Positions 44,010-53,250 of a DNA stretch of 64,000 bases are shown one piece after another. Both the position numbers and the translations under genes were made by a program. The notes beneath the pieces are model-generated. The model did not search any database. It had not been told where the DNA came from and saw only the letters and a list, made by a program, of their open reading frames with translations. The stretch is taken from positions 1 to 64,000 of the forward strand of contig NZ_PUGE01000007.1 of the NCBI RefSeq assembly GCF_002967075.1, written 5' to 3'. This DNA is from Corynebacterium sp. J010B-136 (GTDB lineage: Bacteria > Actinomycetota > Actinomycetes > Mycobacteriales > Mycobacteriaceae). Numbering within the stretch: the stretch's first letter is position 1; the number at the start of each line of letters is the position of its first letter.

Positions 44010-45260
44010 TTAACCAACCAAGTATGCCTTAAGTGCGTCGATCATCCATAGTTGGTCTTGCACGCCCACAAGTTCACGGGCTGAGTGCATGGACAATAAC
44101 GGCACGCCCACATCCACGGTGTCAATGCCCAAGCGCGTTGCGGTGATTGGGCCAATCGTGCTGCCACACGGCACGGCGTTATTACCGACGAAACGCTGCA
44201 CTGGAACTCCAGCACGCGCACAGGCGGACTCCCACAGGTGGATTGAGGTGGCATCGGAAGCGTAGCGCTGATTCGCGTTAATCTTCGTCACCGGGCCCTG
44301 GCCAATCAACGGGTGGTGGGTCGGATCGTGTTTGCCTGCATAGTTGGGGTGCACGCTGTGCGCGGCATCGACGGAGATGCACGAAGAGCGTGCATAGATC
44401 TGCCGGCGTTCTTCTTCATTCTTGCCCAGTGCCGCGGCGGTACGGGTGAGCACATCTTCTAAAATCGGGCCCGCAGCACCATAGCGTGATGCCGAACCGA
44501 CTTCCTCATGGTCAAAGGCAGAAAGAACCAACACATCCTCGCCGGAATAGTCCTCGGCCGCGCTAATGAGCGCCTGCATGCTTGCCCACACCGAAGAAAG
44601 ATTATCCATGCGACCGGCAGCAAGAAGCTTGTGACCAGCGCCAAAGATTTCACCGCGCTGGGAATCTACGGTAATCAGGTTGAAAGCGGAAATCTCCTTG
44701 GCATCCACCTCAAGCTTTTCAGCAAGAATCTCTGCGAAGGAAACATCGTCAGCATCTAGGCCAATAATCGGCTGTACATGTACCTGTCGGTCTGGCTCAA
44801 AGTTCTTCTCCCTGTGCAGGTGAATAGCCAGATTAGGAATGCGCACCAACGCACCAGTGTCAACCAGACGCCTCGAACCATCCTTTAAAACCACCTGGCC
44901 CGCAAGTTTTAACTCGCGGTCAAACCACGTGTGCAGAATCGGCCCGCCGTAGACTTCAACTGCAAGCTGTGACCACCCAGCATTGCGAAAATCCGGATTG
45001 GGCTTGACCATAAACCCCGGTGAATCCGTGTGCGAGCCAACAATCTTAAATCCCCCGGTGAAATTTTCTGGCACAACCCAGGCCATCACTGCCCCGCCGC
45101 GCACCATGACATATCCACCGGGAGTAGATGGCCACTGCGCGGTTTCATCGACACGCGCAAAACCAGCGTCCTGCAACCGCGACGCTACTACTTCGGCGGC
45201 ATGGTAGGAGCTTGGCGATTGCTCAATAAAATCAATAAAGTCTGCAATGGTATTTTCCAT
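44010..45260 (-). CDS. M18-family aminopeptidase
   Basis: A 416-residue zinc aminopeptidase of the aspartyl aminopeptidase (DAP2) family, which takes N-terminal residues from peptides in the cytoplasm. Metal ligands and catalytic residues lie in VGSHTDSPGF (His, Asp), FDHEEVGSASRYGA (Glu) and SMHSARELVG (His near the end). The start is unsure: ATG at 45260 gives MENTIADF but GGAGGG is only 2 bases away; GTG at 45269 would add three residues. Divergent to the RecB-like gene. Confidence 0.9.
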   Translation of the reverse strand: MENTIADFIDFIEQSPSSYHAAEVVASRLQDAGFARVDETAQWPSTPGGYVMVRGGAVMAWVVPENFTGGFKIVGSHTDSPGFMVKPNPDFRNAGWSQLAVEVYGGPILHTWFDRELKLAGQVVLKDGSRRLVDTGALVRIPNLAIHLHREKNFEPDRQVHVQPIIGLDADDVSFAEILAEKLEVDAKEISAFNLITVDSQRGEIFGAGHKLLAAGRMDNLSSVWASMQALISAAEDYSGEDVLVLSAFDHEEVGSASRYGAAGPILEDVLTRTAAALGKNEEERRQIYARSSCISVDAAHSVHPNYAGKHDPTHHPLIGQGPVTKINANQRYASDATSIHLWESACARAGVPVQRFVGNNAVPCGSTIGPITATRLGIDTVDVGVPLLSMHSARELVGVQDQLWMIDALKAYLVG

Positions 45261-45306
45261 ACCCTCCACTGTGCCATTTCTTTGCCCGCGTTAAGCTTGA
45301 AACACC

Positions 45307-46200
45307 ATGAATCTCCCCCATAACTCTCTTTCTAGCTCTGCTGCTTCTACCCCCATGACTGCAGACAAGCAAGCACAACCTCACGCGCCGCGACGCCCGC
45401 GGCCGCTGGCGCTGTCTCCATCGCGCGCGAGCGATTACAACCAGTGCCCTTTGCTGTATCGCTTCCGGGCGATTGACCGCCTGCCTGAGCCAAAGACCAT
45501 CGCGCAGGTCAAAGGTACTTTGGTCCACGCAGCTTTGGAAAAGACGCATGAGCTTCCGCGCGATGAGCGCACTTATCCCCGGGCGGTGAAATTCCTCAAG
45601 CCCGAGTGGGAGCTCATGTGTGAAAAAGACACTGAACTTAAAGAATTAGTGCCCGAGGACGAGACTTTAGACTTCCTCATCGATGCCCGGGATCTGGTCA
45701 AGGGCTATTTCCAGATGGAAAACCCGCAAGGCTTCGATGCCAAGGCCGTTGAGATGTACGTCGATACTGTCCTGCCCAACAACGTGCCTGTGCGTGGATT
45801 TATTGACCGCGTCGATGAAGCGCCAACCGGGCAAGTGCGCGTGGTGGACTATAAAACTGGCAAGAAGCCCAAGCCGCAGTACTCGCACGATGCCCAGTTC
45901 CAGATGCGTTTTTATGCCCTCGTGTATTGGCGCATCCACGGCGTCATCCCTACCCAGCTCCGCCTGATGTATTTGAAGGTCTTCGATTCGATGTTCCTGA
46001 TGCCCTCGCGGGAGGAACTCGAGTACTTCGAGCGCGATTTGGGTGACCTATGGGCCAAGATCGAAGGCGATGGCAAGGAAGGTCTTTTCCGCCCCAAGAA
46101 ATCAAAGTTGTGCGGCTGGTGCTCTTTCCAGGACCTGTGCCCCGCATTCGGCGGTACCCCACCAGAGTATCCCGGGTGGCCAGGCTCCACCGCAGATTAG
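45307..46200 (+). CDS. RecB-family exonuclease, PD-(D/E)XK with Fe-S cysteines
   Basis: A 297-residue nuclease like the C-terminal part of AddB/RecB and Cas4. Core residues are visible: QVKGTLVHAALEK (motif with His), GFIDRVDEAPTG (Asp), VVDYKTGKKPK (DxK), QMRFYALVYW (Q-x3-Y). One cysteine at the start (YNQCP) and three at the end (LCGWCSFQDLCPAF) form the pattern of an iron-sulfur cluster that closes the nuclease ring. A later ATG at 45355 could be the start. No helicase partner is nearby, and there is no CRISPR array in the window. Confidence 0.82.
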   Translation: MNLPHNSLSSSAASTPMTADKQAQPHAPRRPRPLALSPSRASDYNQCPLLYRFRAIDRLPEPKTIAQVKGTLVHAALEKTHELPRDERTYPRAVKFLKPEWELMCEKDTELKELVPEDETLDFLIDARDLVKGYFQMENPQGFDAKAVEMYVDTVLPNNVPVRGFIDRVDEAPTGQVRVVDYKTGKKPKPQYSHDAQFQMRFYALVYWRIHGVIPTQLRLMYLKVFDSMFLMPSREELEYFERDLGDLWAKIEGDGKEGLFRPKKSKLCGWCSFQDLCPAFGGTPPEYPGWPGSTAD

Positions 46201-46236
46201 CTTGTCGATGGCTCCTAAACCACTCGCCTGTGGATA

Positions 46237-46283
46237 ACTTCGACCGTTAGGTGACGTGTCACCATAGTTATCCACAGGTTTTT
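46237..46283. repeat. Inverted pair of perfect DnaA-box sequences
   Basis: CCTGTGGATAACT (46237-46249) and AGTTATCCACAGG (46266-46278) form a perfect 13-base inverted repeat that contains TTATCCACA, the classical DnaA box, on both arms. An inner GGTGAC/GTCACC repeat is present and TTTTT follows. It could work as a terminator of the nuclease gene, a DnaA-binding or titration site, or a target site for the HNH protein next to it. Confidence 0.6.
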
Positions 46284-46330
46284 GGCCTTGCCCTAGCGCG
46301 GGCTTGCGTTTGCGTTTTAGTGTCGAAGGC

Positions 46331-47470
46331 ATGGATAAGTACGAAGAATTTATGGCTCTTACCAGCCAAGCAATAGGCATCTTAAGAGACATGTCTAAAC
46401 GCTCGCCATACGACATGGCAAGCGATGGCATGGCACGTAAGACCGCGAAGAATTTTACCTCGATGGCCGATGTTCTTTTCGGCCCCACCGATTCACCGCG
46501 GCTGCAACGCGAATCGGTAGCTCTCGCTGAAGAGCGGGGGTTAAGCCTTGAGTATTTAGAGATGGTGGAAAAGCACGCCAAGAAGTTGAAGAAGCGCGGT
46601 GCCGCCTGGCGCTTGCGTGCTGAACTTATCGCGTTTGAGGGCACCTTCGAAGAAGTCGAAGCTTACGCCAAGAAACGTGTCACGGAAGAAGGCGGCGACG
46701 CACCGAAGCAACGCGGTTTACGCCTAGGTCGCGTTGTAGACGGCCTGCGCACCATTAGTATTACCGATACCCAACGACGTATTACCGCCCTCGAGAAAAC
46801 TCTCGACGCCGCCATTACCAACGACGACCAGCCCCGCTCCGAAGCATTATTAGAACCATTCTGGGACTTAGTCGAAGGCAACGGCACTGGGCTTATCAAG
46901 CCGGAATACCGCACCGTCATTGCCATCGGTCTCGACGATTTCGCGAAAGTTAGCTGCGGGCGGGGCGACAAGGTCATCATCGGTCTCTCCGATGGCACCA
47001 CCATGACCGGCGCAGAGTTCATCAACGCCGCAATGAAAGGCGCACTCGGCGACAAACTCTATGTCGGACTCTTTCACCCCACCGCTGGGCCGGTCAACCT
47101 TTACGAGACCCGCTTCGCATCAGACAAACTACGAACCTTAGCCATGGCAGAGAATCTGGTCTGCCCGTGGCCAGACTGCAATGTGCCTGCGGATAGGTGC
47201 CAGGTTCACCACATCGACGCCCACAAACACGGCGGGCACACCAAGCCGTCGAATCTGACCATGCTGTGCAAATACCACAACGGCGTCAACGACGACGGTG
47301 ACCCGGGTAATCCCGGGTCACAGAAAAGAAAAAATAAGCGAGGAAAAGGCAAGCCCAATCGCGGGAGAATGCGACGCCACCGCGGCAAGGTCCGCCTGCA
47401 CACCCCTGGTGGGAAGCTTGTGGGCAATACACATGACTTGAGCAGCATGGGGGCGATGGACCTTATCTAA
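46331..47470 (+). CDS. DUF222 / HNH endonuclease-domain protein (second copy)
   Basis: A 379-residue protein of the DUF222-HNH family, shorter than the copy at 6.7-8.3 kb because the charged helix insert is absent. The HNH part is CPWPDCNVPADRCQVHHIDAHKHGG then MLCKYHNGVND, about residues 278-320. The last 60 residues are basic (KRKNKRGKGKPNRG), apt to bind DNA. ATG at 46331 has AAGGC just before it; no good ribosome binding site, so the start is unsure. A DnaA-box palindrome is located 50 bases upstream. Confidence 0.8.
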   Translation: MDKYEEFMALTSQAIGILRDMSKRSPYDMASDGMARKTAKNFTSMADVLFGPTDSPRLQRESVALAEERGLSLEYLEMVEKHAKKLKKRGAAWRLRAELIAFEGTFEEVEAYAKKRVTEEGGDAPKQRGLRLGRVVDGLRTISITDTQRRITALEKTLDAAITNDDQPRSEALLEPFWDLVEGNGTGLIKPEYRTVIAIGLDDFAKVSCGRGDKVIIGLSDGTTMTGAEFINAAMKGALGDKLYVGLFHPTAGPVNLYETRFASDKLRTLAMAENLVCPWPDCNVPADRCQVHHIDAHKHGGHTKPSNLTMLCKYHNGVNDDGDPGNPGSQKRKNKRGKGKPNRGRMRRHRGKVRLHTPGGKLVGNTHDLSSMGAMDLI

Positions 47471-47545
47471 TCACTCCAGCCTCCAACAGCGGCAAGTCCC
47501 GAGGCCCGACTAGATCCGCCGAAGGTTTAAAGAAGTTCTAGTGCA

Positions 47546-47577
47546 ACAGGTGCGCTCAACAAGCGTGGTACACCTGT
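47546..47577. terminator. Possible terminator of fhs
   Basis: ACAGGTG (47546-47552) pairs with CACCTGT (47571-47577) and an inner CGCT/AGCG continues the stem. It lies 24 bases past the fhs stop on the minus strand. There is no T-run. Confidence 0.4.
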
Positions 47578-47600
47578 CAATTAGTCATGCCCATTTTTAG

Positions 47601-49265
47601 TTAGAACAGGCCAGAGATGCTTCCGCTAGCATCGACGTCGATGTTGTTGGCTGCAGGTACCTTGGGTAGCCCAGGCATGGTCATGACATCACCGGTGAGA
47701 ACGACATTGAAGCCGGCACCTGTGCGTGGGATGATTTCGCGCACGTGCAGTGTGTGGCCTTCAGGTGCGCCCAGTTCCGTAGGATCATCGGAGAAGGAGT
47801 ACTGCGTCTTTGAAATCACCACCGGCATGGTGTCCCAGCCGTTGTCTTTTAAGGTTTGCAGATCACGAAGCGCCCGCTTGGAGTACTGAACTTCCTCTGC
47901 GCGGTAGACTTCCTTGGCGATGGTGTCAATCGACGCTTCGACGCCATGCGCCGGATCATATAGCGGAGTCGAGGTTCCCTCCAGATTGTTGAGCAGCGTC
48001 TGCCCCAGCTTTTCGGCACCCGCACCTCCCTGGGTAAACACATCGGCCTCGGCGTAGGCAACATCGAAATCTTTCGCCCACTGGCGCATTAAGTCACGCT
48101 CTGCCTCGGTATCGGAGTGGAATAGGTTAAGCGCTACCACCGGACGGATACCAAACTTCCGAATGTTTTCTACGTGGCGCTCCAAATTCTTAATGCCCTT
48201 GGCCAGCGCCTCCAGGTCTTCTTTCTGCAAATCCTCGCGAGCAACGCCACCGTTGTATTTCTGAGAGCGAATAGTGGCGACAACCACTGCCCCATCCACG
48301 TTGAGGCCACCGAAGCGAGCTTTGATATCGAAGAACTTTTCGCCGCCGAGATCCGAGCCAAAGCCAGCTTCAGTCAGCGCGATATCGCCAAGATTAAGCG
48401 CGGCCTGCGTAGCTAATAACGTATTGCATCCATGGGCGATATTGGCAAACGGTCCGCCGTGCACAAAAGCAGGCGCTCCACCTAATGTTTGGACCAAGTT
48501 TGGCAGCAAGGCATCGCGCATTAAAGCAGTCAAGGCACCTGCTGCCTCAAGGTCGTCAGCGGTAACCGGCTGGTCATCGAAAGTAAAGCCAATGGTAATT
48601 GCACCTAAGCGGCGTTTGAGATCCTCCAAGTCGGTGGCAAGACCCAAAATGGCCATGATTTCTGAAGCCGCCGTGATGGTAAAACCGGTTTCCGCGGCAG
48701 CACCGTTAACTGCCCCGCCCAGACCAGTGACCACCTTGCGCAGAGCACGGTCATTGACATCTAAGCAGCGCTGCCACGTGACTTTATTGGGGTCAATATT
48801 TAAGACATTGCCCTGGTGGATATGGTTATCGATCAAAGCGGCCAAAGTATTAGTCGCAGCAGCAATCGCGTGGAAATCACCCGTGAAGTGCAGGTTAATA
48901 TCTTCCATGGGCACGATCTGCGCAAAGCCGCCGCCGGCCGCGCCACCTTTAAGACCCATCACCGGGCCTTGGGAAGGCTCCCGAATTGCGACAATAGACT
49001 TCTTACCCAGGCGATTGAGCGCATCAGTGAGACCAATAAGGACCGTAGATTTTCCTTCACCCGCTGGAGTTGGAGAAACTCCGGTCACCAACACCAATTT
49101 GCCGGGCTTTTCCGGCTTGGGCAGCTTGTCGATGTCCACCTTGGCCTTGTTCGTTCCATACGGAATGAGCGCTCCAGCGGGGATCCCTACACTAGCGGCA
49201 ATCTCAGCAATCGGATGCAGCTTATGGGCTTGGGCAATTTCTACGTCACTTAGATGCTTTGTCAT
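47601..49265 (-). CDS. fhs: Formate--tetrahydrofolate ligase
   Basis: A 554-residue enzyme making 10-formyltetrahydrofolate from formate, ATP and tetrahydrofolate for one-carbon metabolism. It begins MTKHLSDVEIAQAHKLHPI, the usual N-terminus, and holds the P-loop TPAGEGKST (about 66-74), followed by REPSQGPVMGLKGGAAGGG, a family signature. It ends with PGLPKVPAANNIDVDASGSISGLF, typical of the family. The ATG at 49265 gives the normal length; the longer frame adds 34 residues from upstream sequence without family similarity. GGAAGG is very near the start. Confidence 0.95.
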   Translation of the reverse strand: MTKHLSDVEIAQAHKLHPIAEIAASVGIPAGALIPYGTNKAKVDIDKLPKPEKPGKLVLVTGVSPTPAGEGKSTVLIGLTDALNRLGKKSIVAIREPSQGPVMGLKGGAAGGGFAQIVPMEDINLHFTGDFHAIAAATNTLAALIDNHIHQGNVLNIDPNKVTWQRCLDVNDRALRKVVTGLGGAVNGAAAETGFTITAASEIMAILGLATDLEDLKRRLGAITIGFTFDDQPVTADDLEAAGALTALMRDALLPNLVQTLGGAPAFVHGGPFANIAHGCNTLLATQAALNLGDIALTEAGFGSDLGGEKFFDIKARFGGLNVDGAVVVATIRSQKYNGGVAREDLQKEDLEALAKGIKNLERHVENIRKFGIRPVVALNLFHSDTEAERDLMRQWAKDFDVAYAEADVFTQGGAGAEKLGQTLLNNLEGTSTPLYDPAHGVEASIDTIAKEVYRAEEVQYSKRALRDLQTLKDNGWDTMPVVISKTQYSFSDDPTELGAPEGHTLHVREIIPRTGAGFNVVLTGDVMTMPGLPKVPAANNIDVDASGSISGLF

Positions 49266-49342
49266 ACCTTCCATCGTACGCAGCGCGTTTAGGTGCTTCG
49301 ACCACCACCCACGTGATATTAATTCGCCTTCAAAAGCAATGA

Positions 49343-49369
49343 AAATGCCCTCCACGCAGGAGGGCATTT
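49343..49369 (-). terminator. Terminator of aspA
   Basis: AAATGCCCTCC and GGAGGGCATTT (49343-49353 and 49359-49369) form an 11-base stem, with TTTTC after it on the minus strand, 36 bases past the aspA stop. Confidence 0.75.
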
Positions 49370-49404
49370 ATCACATCAGTTGTTGCTTAATAAGCACGCG
49401 GGAT

Positions 49405-51003
49405 TTATTCGTCCACGTAGAGCTGGCCACGGAACTCTGGGTGCATGAGGTTTTGAACAGAGAGCACCTTGTCCAGCGTTTCTTCGTCCATGAGGCCCTT
49501 ATCTAAGACCAGTTCGCGAACGCCGCGGCCGGTTTCGAGGGACTCCTTGGCGATGAGGTCGCCATTGTGGTGGCCGATAAATGGGTTGAGGTAGGTAACA
49601 ATACCGATGGAGTTGACCACGTAGTCGCGGCACACATCAGCATTAGCGGTAATACCGACGATGCACTTCTCGCGCAGGGTGTCCACGGCGTTGCCCATGA
49701 TACGAATCGACTGGAATAAAGCCTCGCCGATGACTGGTTCCATGACGTTGAGCTGCAATTGTCCTGCTTCAGCCGCCATGGTTACGGTCTGGTCATTGCC
49801 GAAGACCTTGAAGCACACCTGGTTGACTACCTCAGGGATAACTGGGTTGACCTTACCTGGCATGATCGAAGAACCAGCCTGGCGTGGTGGAAGGTTGATT
49901 TCACCCAGGCCAGCGCGTGGACCCGAAGCCAGAAGCCGCAAGTCGTTGCAGATCTTGGACAGCTTCATCGCCGTGCGCTTGATCGCAGAGTGCAGCAGCA
50001 CGTAGGCACCACAGTCAGACGTTGCTTCGATAAGATCGCGTGCAGTCTTGATTTCCAGGTCGGTAACTTCGCTCAGCGCAGCAACAACCTGGTGGCGGTA
50101 GCCGGCCGGGGTATTAACACCGGTACCGACAGCAGTTGCGCCGAGGTTAACCTCGAGCAGCATGCCCTGTGCCATGCGCAGCACTGCTTGCTCTTCCTGG
50201 AGGTTGCGTGCAAAGGCCTGGAATTCATCGCCAAGCGTCATTGGCACTGCATCCTGGAGCTGGGTGCGGCCCATCTTCAAGATGTCTTGGAACTCATTAC
50301 CCTTGGCTGACAAGGAATCCTGCAGTGCATCGATACGCTCAATCAACTTGTTGATAGAGAAGTACAGACCCAAACGGAAACCGGTTGGGTAAGCGTCGTT
50401 GGTCGACTGCGACATGTTGACGTCGTCATTAGGGTTGATGACGTCGTAGCTGCCCTTCTTCTCCCCCAGATATTCCAACGCTAGGTTGGCGATGACCTCG
50501 TTGGTGTTCATGTTGGTCGAGGTACCAGCGCCGCCCTGGAAAACATCCAGCGGGAACTGGTCCATGCAACGACCCTCTTCCAGGATCTGGTCACATGCCC
50601 AAACAATGGCTTCGGCCTTCTTCTTTGGCAAGGTGTGCAAACGACGGTTGGCCATGGCCGTGGCCTTTTTCACCATCACCATGCCGCGGATGAACTCCGG
50701 GATGGAGTTGACGGTGACATAAGAGATCTGGAAGTTATCCAGCGCACGCATGGTGTGCACGCCGTAATAAGCATCTTCTGGAACCTCAAGTTTGCCCAGA
50801 AGGTCTTCTTCCACGCGGGTCTTGATATTAGAGGTCTTCACAGCCTTCTCTGTCGCGACTGCTGGACCTTTTAACCCGGTTGAGGCTGGAATTGACTGAT
50901 TATCTGTCGCTTGAGCATCCGCTGTTTTCGCGGTTGCTTCGGCAGATTTCTCCGGTGCTGACTTATCCTGCGTGGATTCGTCCTTCTTGGAGGTCTTGGC
51001 CAT
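49405..51003 (-). CDS. aspA: Aspartate ammonia-lyase with long N-terminal extension
   Basis: A 532-residue lyase: L-aspartate to fumarate and ammonia. The core starts at about residue 60 with [23 protein letters not shown], and the superfamily signature [12 protein letters not shown] is near 380. [12 protein letters not shown] and QSTNDAYPT are the substrate-binding loops and favour aspartase over class II fumarase together with the opening. The first 58 residues (lysine, alanine, serine, threonine, glutamate) are a low-complexity extension absent from most aspartases. AAGGAG 10 bases before the ATG. Confidence 0.9.
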   Translation of the reverse strand: MAKTSKKDESTQDKSAPEKSAEATAKTADAQATDNQSIPASTGLKGPAVATEKAVKTSNIKTRVEEDLLGKLEVPEDAYYGVHTMRALDNFQISYVTVNSIPEFIRGMVMVKKATAMANRRLHTLPKKKAEAIVWACDQILEEGRCMDQFPLDVFQGGAGTSTNMNTNEVIANLALEYLGEKKGSYDVINPNDDVNMSQSTNDAYPTGFRLGLYFSINKLIERIDALQDSLSAKGNEFQDILKMGRTQLQDAVPMTLGDEFQAFARNLQEEQAVLRMAQGMLLEVNLGATAVGTGVNTPAGYRHQVVAALSEVTDLEIKTARDLIEATSDCGAYVLLHSAIKRTAMKLSKICNDLRLLASGPRAGLGEINLPPRQAGSSIMPGKVNPVIPEVVNQVCFKVFGNDQTVTMAAEAGQLQLNVMEPVIGEALFQSIRIMGNAVDTLREKCIVGITANADVCRDYVVNSIGIVTYLNPFIGHHNGDLIAKESLETGRGVRELVLDKGLMDEETLDKVLSVQNLMHPEFRGQLYVDE

Positions 51004-51048
51004 GTTAGTTGCGCTCCTTGTTCGGATACGTGCCTGATGTCGCAGCAG

Positions 51049-51079
51049 AAAACCACGGTGATGTTTTCACCGTGGTTTT
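51049..51079 (-). terminator. Terminator of the his operon
   Basis: AAAACCACGGTGA and TCACCGTGGTTTT (51049-51061 and 51067-51079) form a 13-base stem with terminal T-rich arm on the minus strand, about 90 bases past the hisG stop. Confidence 0.75.
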
Positions 51080-51168
51080 ACTGGAGGTAATCAAGCAAAA
51101 CTGAAGTGTTCTGCAACAATCGTAACCGCGTTCACATGGCGTACGAACCAAATCAGGTTGTGATACCC

Positions 51169-52014
51169 CTAAATGCGGGCAATGCGAAGCTCTGAAGCCA
51201 AAATTGCCTCGGCTCCGAGCTTTGATAAATCATCCATGAGCTGGTTCGCTTGCTTCTTTGGCACCATCGCGCGCGCTGCGACCCAATCTTCACGCGCCAG
51301 TGGCGAAACAGTCGGACCAGTCAGTCCCGGCGTGATGTTTGTGGCGGCATCCAAGTTGTCCTTGTGGATGTTGTAGTCAATCATCAGGTAGTTATAGGCG
51401 TTCAAGATGCCTTGAATACGCTTGAGAATGACCTGCTCATCTTCGGTGACATCGGTGTCAACGCGCTTGATGACTACAGCTTCGGAGTCAATCAATGGCT
51501 CGCCGAAAGGTTCCAGGCCGTGCTGACGCAGCGTGTTACCAGTGGAAACGACGTCTGCGATGACATCGGCAACGCCAAGTTTGATGGAGATTTCCACGGC
51601 GCCATCAAGACGGATGACCTCTGCCTTCATGCCGTGTTCGGTCAGGTAGTCACGCACCACATTTGGGTACGAAGTCGCGATGCGCTTGCCGTCGAGGTCT
51701 TCCACTTTCCAGTTCTGCCCCTGTGGCGCGGCGTAGCGGAAAGTAGATGAACCAAAGCCTAAAGGCAGCAACTCTTGAACCTTGACGCGGGAATCAGCGG
51801 CAAGGTCACGTCCGGTAATGCCCAGGTCCAGCAGGCCCTTGGCAACATAAATAGCGATGTCCTTCGGGCGCAGGAAGAAAAACTCCACGCCGTTTGCCTC
51901 GTCAACAATGTTGAGAGCTTTGGTCATGCCGCGAGACTTGTAGCCAGCCTCGCTCAGGATTTTCACTGCCATTTCAGACAGTGAGCCTTTGTTCGGAACA
52001 GCAATCTTAATCAT
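51169..52014 (-). CDS. hisG: ATP phosphoribosyltransferase, long form
   Basis: A 281-residue enzyme of the first step of histidine biosynthesis, joining ATP and PRPP. Of the long HisG type: catalytic domains at about 1-205, with [15 protein letters not shown] residues ([15 protein letters not shown]) as the PRPP-binding loop, and a C-terminal regulatory domain (about 210-281) for histidine feedback inhibition, ending [16 protein letters not shown]. Lies 78 bases after hisE, so the two form an operon. Confidence 0.95.
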   Translation of the reverse strand: MIKIAVPNKGSLSEMAVKILSEAGYKSRGMTKALNIVDEANGVEFFFLRPKDIAIYVAKGLLDLGITGRDLAADSRVKVQELLPLGFGSSTFRYAAPQGQNWKVEDLDGKRIATSYPNVVRDYLTEHGMKAEVIRLDGAVEISIKLGVADVIADVVSTGNTLRQHGLEPFGEPLIDSEAVVIKRVDTDVTEDEQVILKRIQGILNAYNYLMIDYNIHKDNLDAATNITPGLTGPTVSPLAREDWVAARAMVPKKQANQLMDDLSKLGAEAILASELRIARI

Positions 52015-52092
52015 GAATTGGTCCTTCGAATTTTTCTATTTCGCCTATCCGCGTCGAAAACACTTCAGTTGTTAAGCGGATACGAAGATTAT

Positions 52093-52356
52093 TTACAGGT
52101 TCTTGTAGATGTCATCCAAGGTGATGCCACGATGGAGCATCATCACCTGGGTCCAGTAAATAAGCTGTGACATTTCTTCAGCCAGTTCTTCGTCGGACTG
52201 GTACTCCGATGCGATCCACACTTCGCCGGCTTCTTCGATGATCTTCTTGCCGATGAAATGGGCGCCCTTGTCTAATGCTTCAACCGTGCCTGAGCCCGCT
52301 GGGCGCTCACTGGCTTTTTCTGCAAGTTCATTAAACAAAGTCTCAAAATTCTTCAC
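52093..52356 (-). CDS. hisE: Phosphoribosyl-ATP pyrophosphatase
   Basis: An 87-residue enzyme of the second step of histidine biosynthesis. The alpha-helical MazG-like fold shows the metal-binding [10 protein letters not shown] and [14 protein letters not shown] motifs (E-x2-E...E-x3-D type). HisI is not fused to it. GTG start with AGGTAA just upstream. Directly followed by hisG. Confidence 0.95.
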   Translation of the reverse strand: MKNFETLFNELAEKASERPAGSGTVEALDKGAHFIGKKIIEEAGEVWIASEYQSDEELAEEMSQLIYWTQVMMLHRGITLDDIYKNL

Positions 52357-52407
52357 GGTTACCTATTGTTCCATAGATAGTTGATTTCGCATGCCATTGC
52401 CTAGCTT

Positions 52408-53097
52408 TTACCCCGAAATGCGGGCAAACCAGTCGTAGACATCGGCAGCAGTGGCACCGTCAAGGTGCTTGTTGCCGCTTAGCTTTTCGATGCTTACCGC
52501 GCCTTCCGGAATCTCCATCTGCGCATGTTCGGGCAGCCCAATAACCTGGCATCCAGCGGCCAAAGCAGCGCGCATACCCGTCGTGGAGTCCTCGAATACC
52601 AGTGCACCGGCAGGGTCGACTCCTGCGCGGCGAGCGGCCTCCAGGTACATATCCGGGGCAGGTTTACCCTCTGCTACTTCATCGCCACAGATGGTGTCGA
52701 CGAAGAAGTGACGGCCCACTGTGTCGATGGCGGAATCTGCTACGTGTCGCACGGTATTTGTGGTCACGAACATCGCCATGTCATCGCTTTTAAGCTGCGT
52801 CAGAAGATTTTGAATGCCTGGGAAGACCTCGAGGCGCTCGGCGAAAAGCTCGCGCGTCTTATTGAAAGTCAAGGCCTGGTACTTCGGATAGTCTTCAGGG
52901 GTTAGTTCCACGCCTGCGGCCTCAGCGCAAATGCGCAGGGTGTTTTCGAAGGTCGAACCAACCGTGAGCTGCCTTTGCTCTGGGGTGAGTCGTTTGCCCA
53001 ATAGCTCAGAGAGAAAATACGTTGCTTCCTCCCACAATGGTTCTGAGTCGGTGAGGGTGCCGTCCATATCCCAAAAGATGGCGAGAGGTTTCTTCAT
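52408..53097 (-). CDS. HAD-family phosphatase
   Basis: A 229-residue hydrolase of the haloacid dehalogenase family, beta-phosphoglucomutase-like subclass. Motif I is FWDMDGTLTDSEP (nucleophile Asp at about 10, acid at 12), motif II the Thr in FVTTNT, motif III Lys in GDEVAEGKPAPD, motif IV VFEDSTTGMRAA. An all-alpha cap lies between motifs I and II. It is 51 bases before hisE. A role in histidine synthesis (histidinol phosphate phosphatase) is possible but unsupported; sugar phosphates are as likely. Confidence 0.83.
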   Translation of the reverse strand: MKKPLAIFWDMDGTLTDSEPLWEEATYFLSELLGKRLTPEQRQLTVGSTFENTLRICAEAAGVELTPEDYPKYQALTFNKTRELFAERLEVFPGIQNLLTQLKSDDMAMFVTTNTVRHVADSAIDTVGRHFFVDTICGDEVAEGKPAPDMYLEAARRAGVDPAGALVFEDSTTGMRAALAAGCQVIGLPEHAQMEIPEGAVSIEKLSGNKHLDGATAADVYDWFARISG

Positions 53098-53169
53098 GAA
53101 TCTGGTGCTAATACTTTTCTCGTTGATATCGGTTGATTAAAGGTGCCCGTCGCTAAAGGCATGAGTAAG

Positions 53170-53231
53170 TCCTCGCGGCACCAAATGCGCTAGCGTGCTG
53201 CGTCAGTGTACTGCGCTTGGCTCCGCGAGGA
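53170..53231. repeat. Long imperfect hairpin between the HAD and acidic-protein genes
   Basis: TCCTCGCGG (53170-53178) pairs with CCGCGAGGA (53223-53231), and the stem continues inward with CCAA/TTGG and GCGC/GCGC. It lies about 20 bases past the stop of the acidic-protein gene on the minus strand. No T-run, so either a terminator of unusual form or a stable mRNA end. Confidence 0.4.
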
Positions 53232-53250
53232 GAAAGAGACGAGCTTAGGA

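Noticed and set aside
45307..46200. Cas4 of a CRISPR system
   Set aside because: The fold is shared, but there is no repeat array or other cas gene in the window; a stand-alone RecB-like nuclease is the better reading.
46237..46283. Chromosomal replication origin because of the DnaA boxes
   Set aside because: Only two boxes as a hairpin, no AT-rich unwinding element, and none of dnaA, dnaN or gyrB nearby.
48274..49506. A 410-codon open frame on the plus strand across fhs
   Set aside because: Antisense to the very well conserved formate--tetrahydrofolate ligase; composition (A, S, P, R) and lack of a start context mark it as a shadow.
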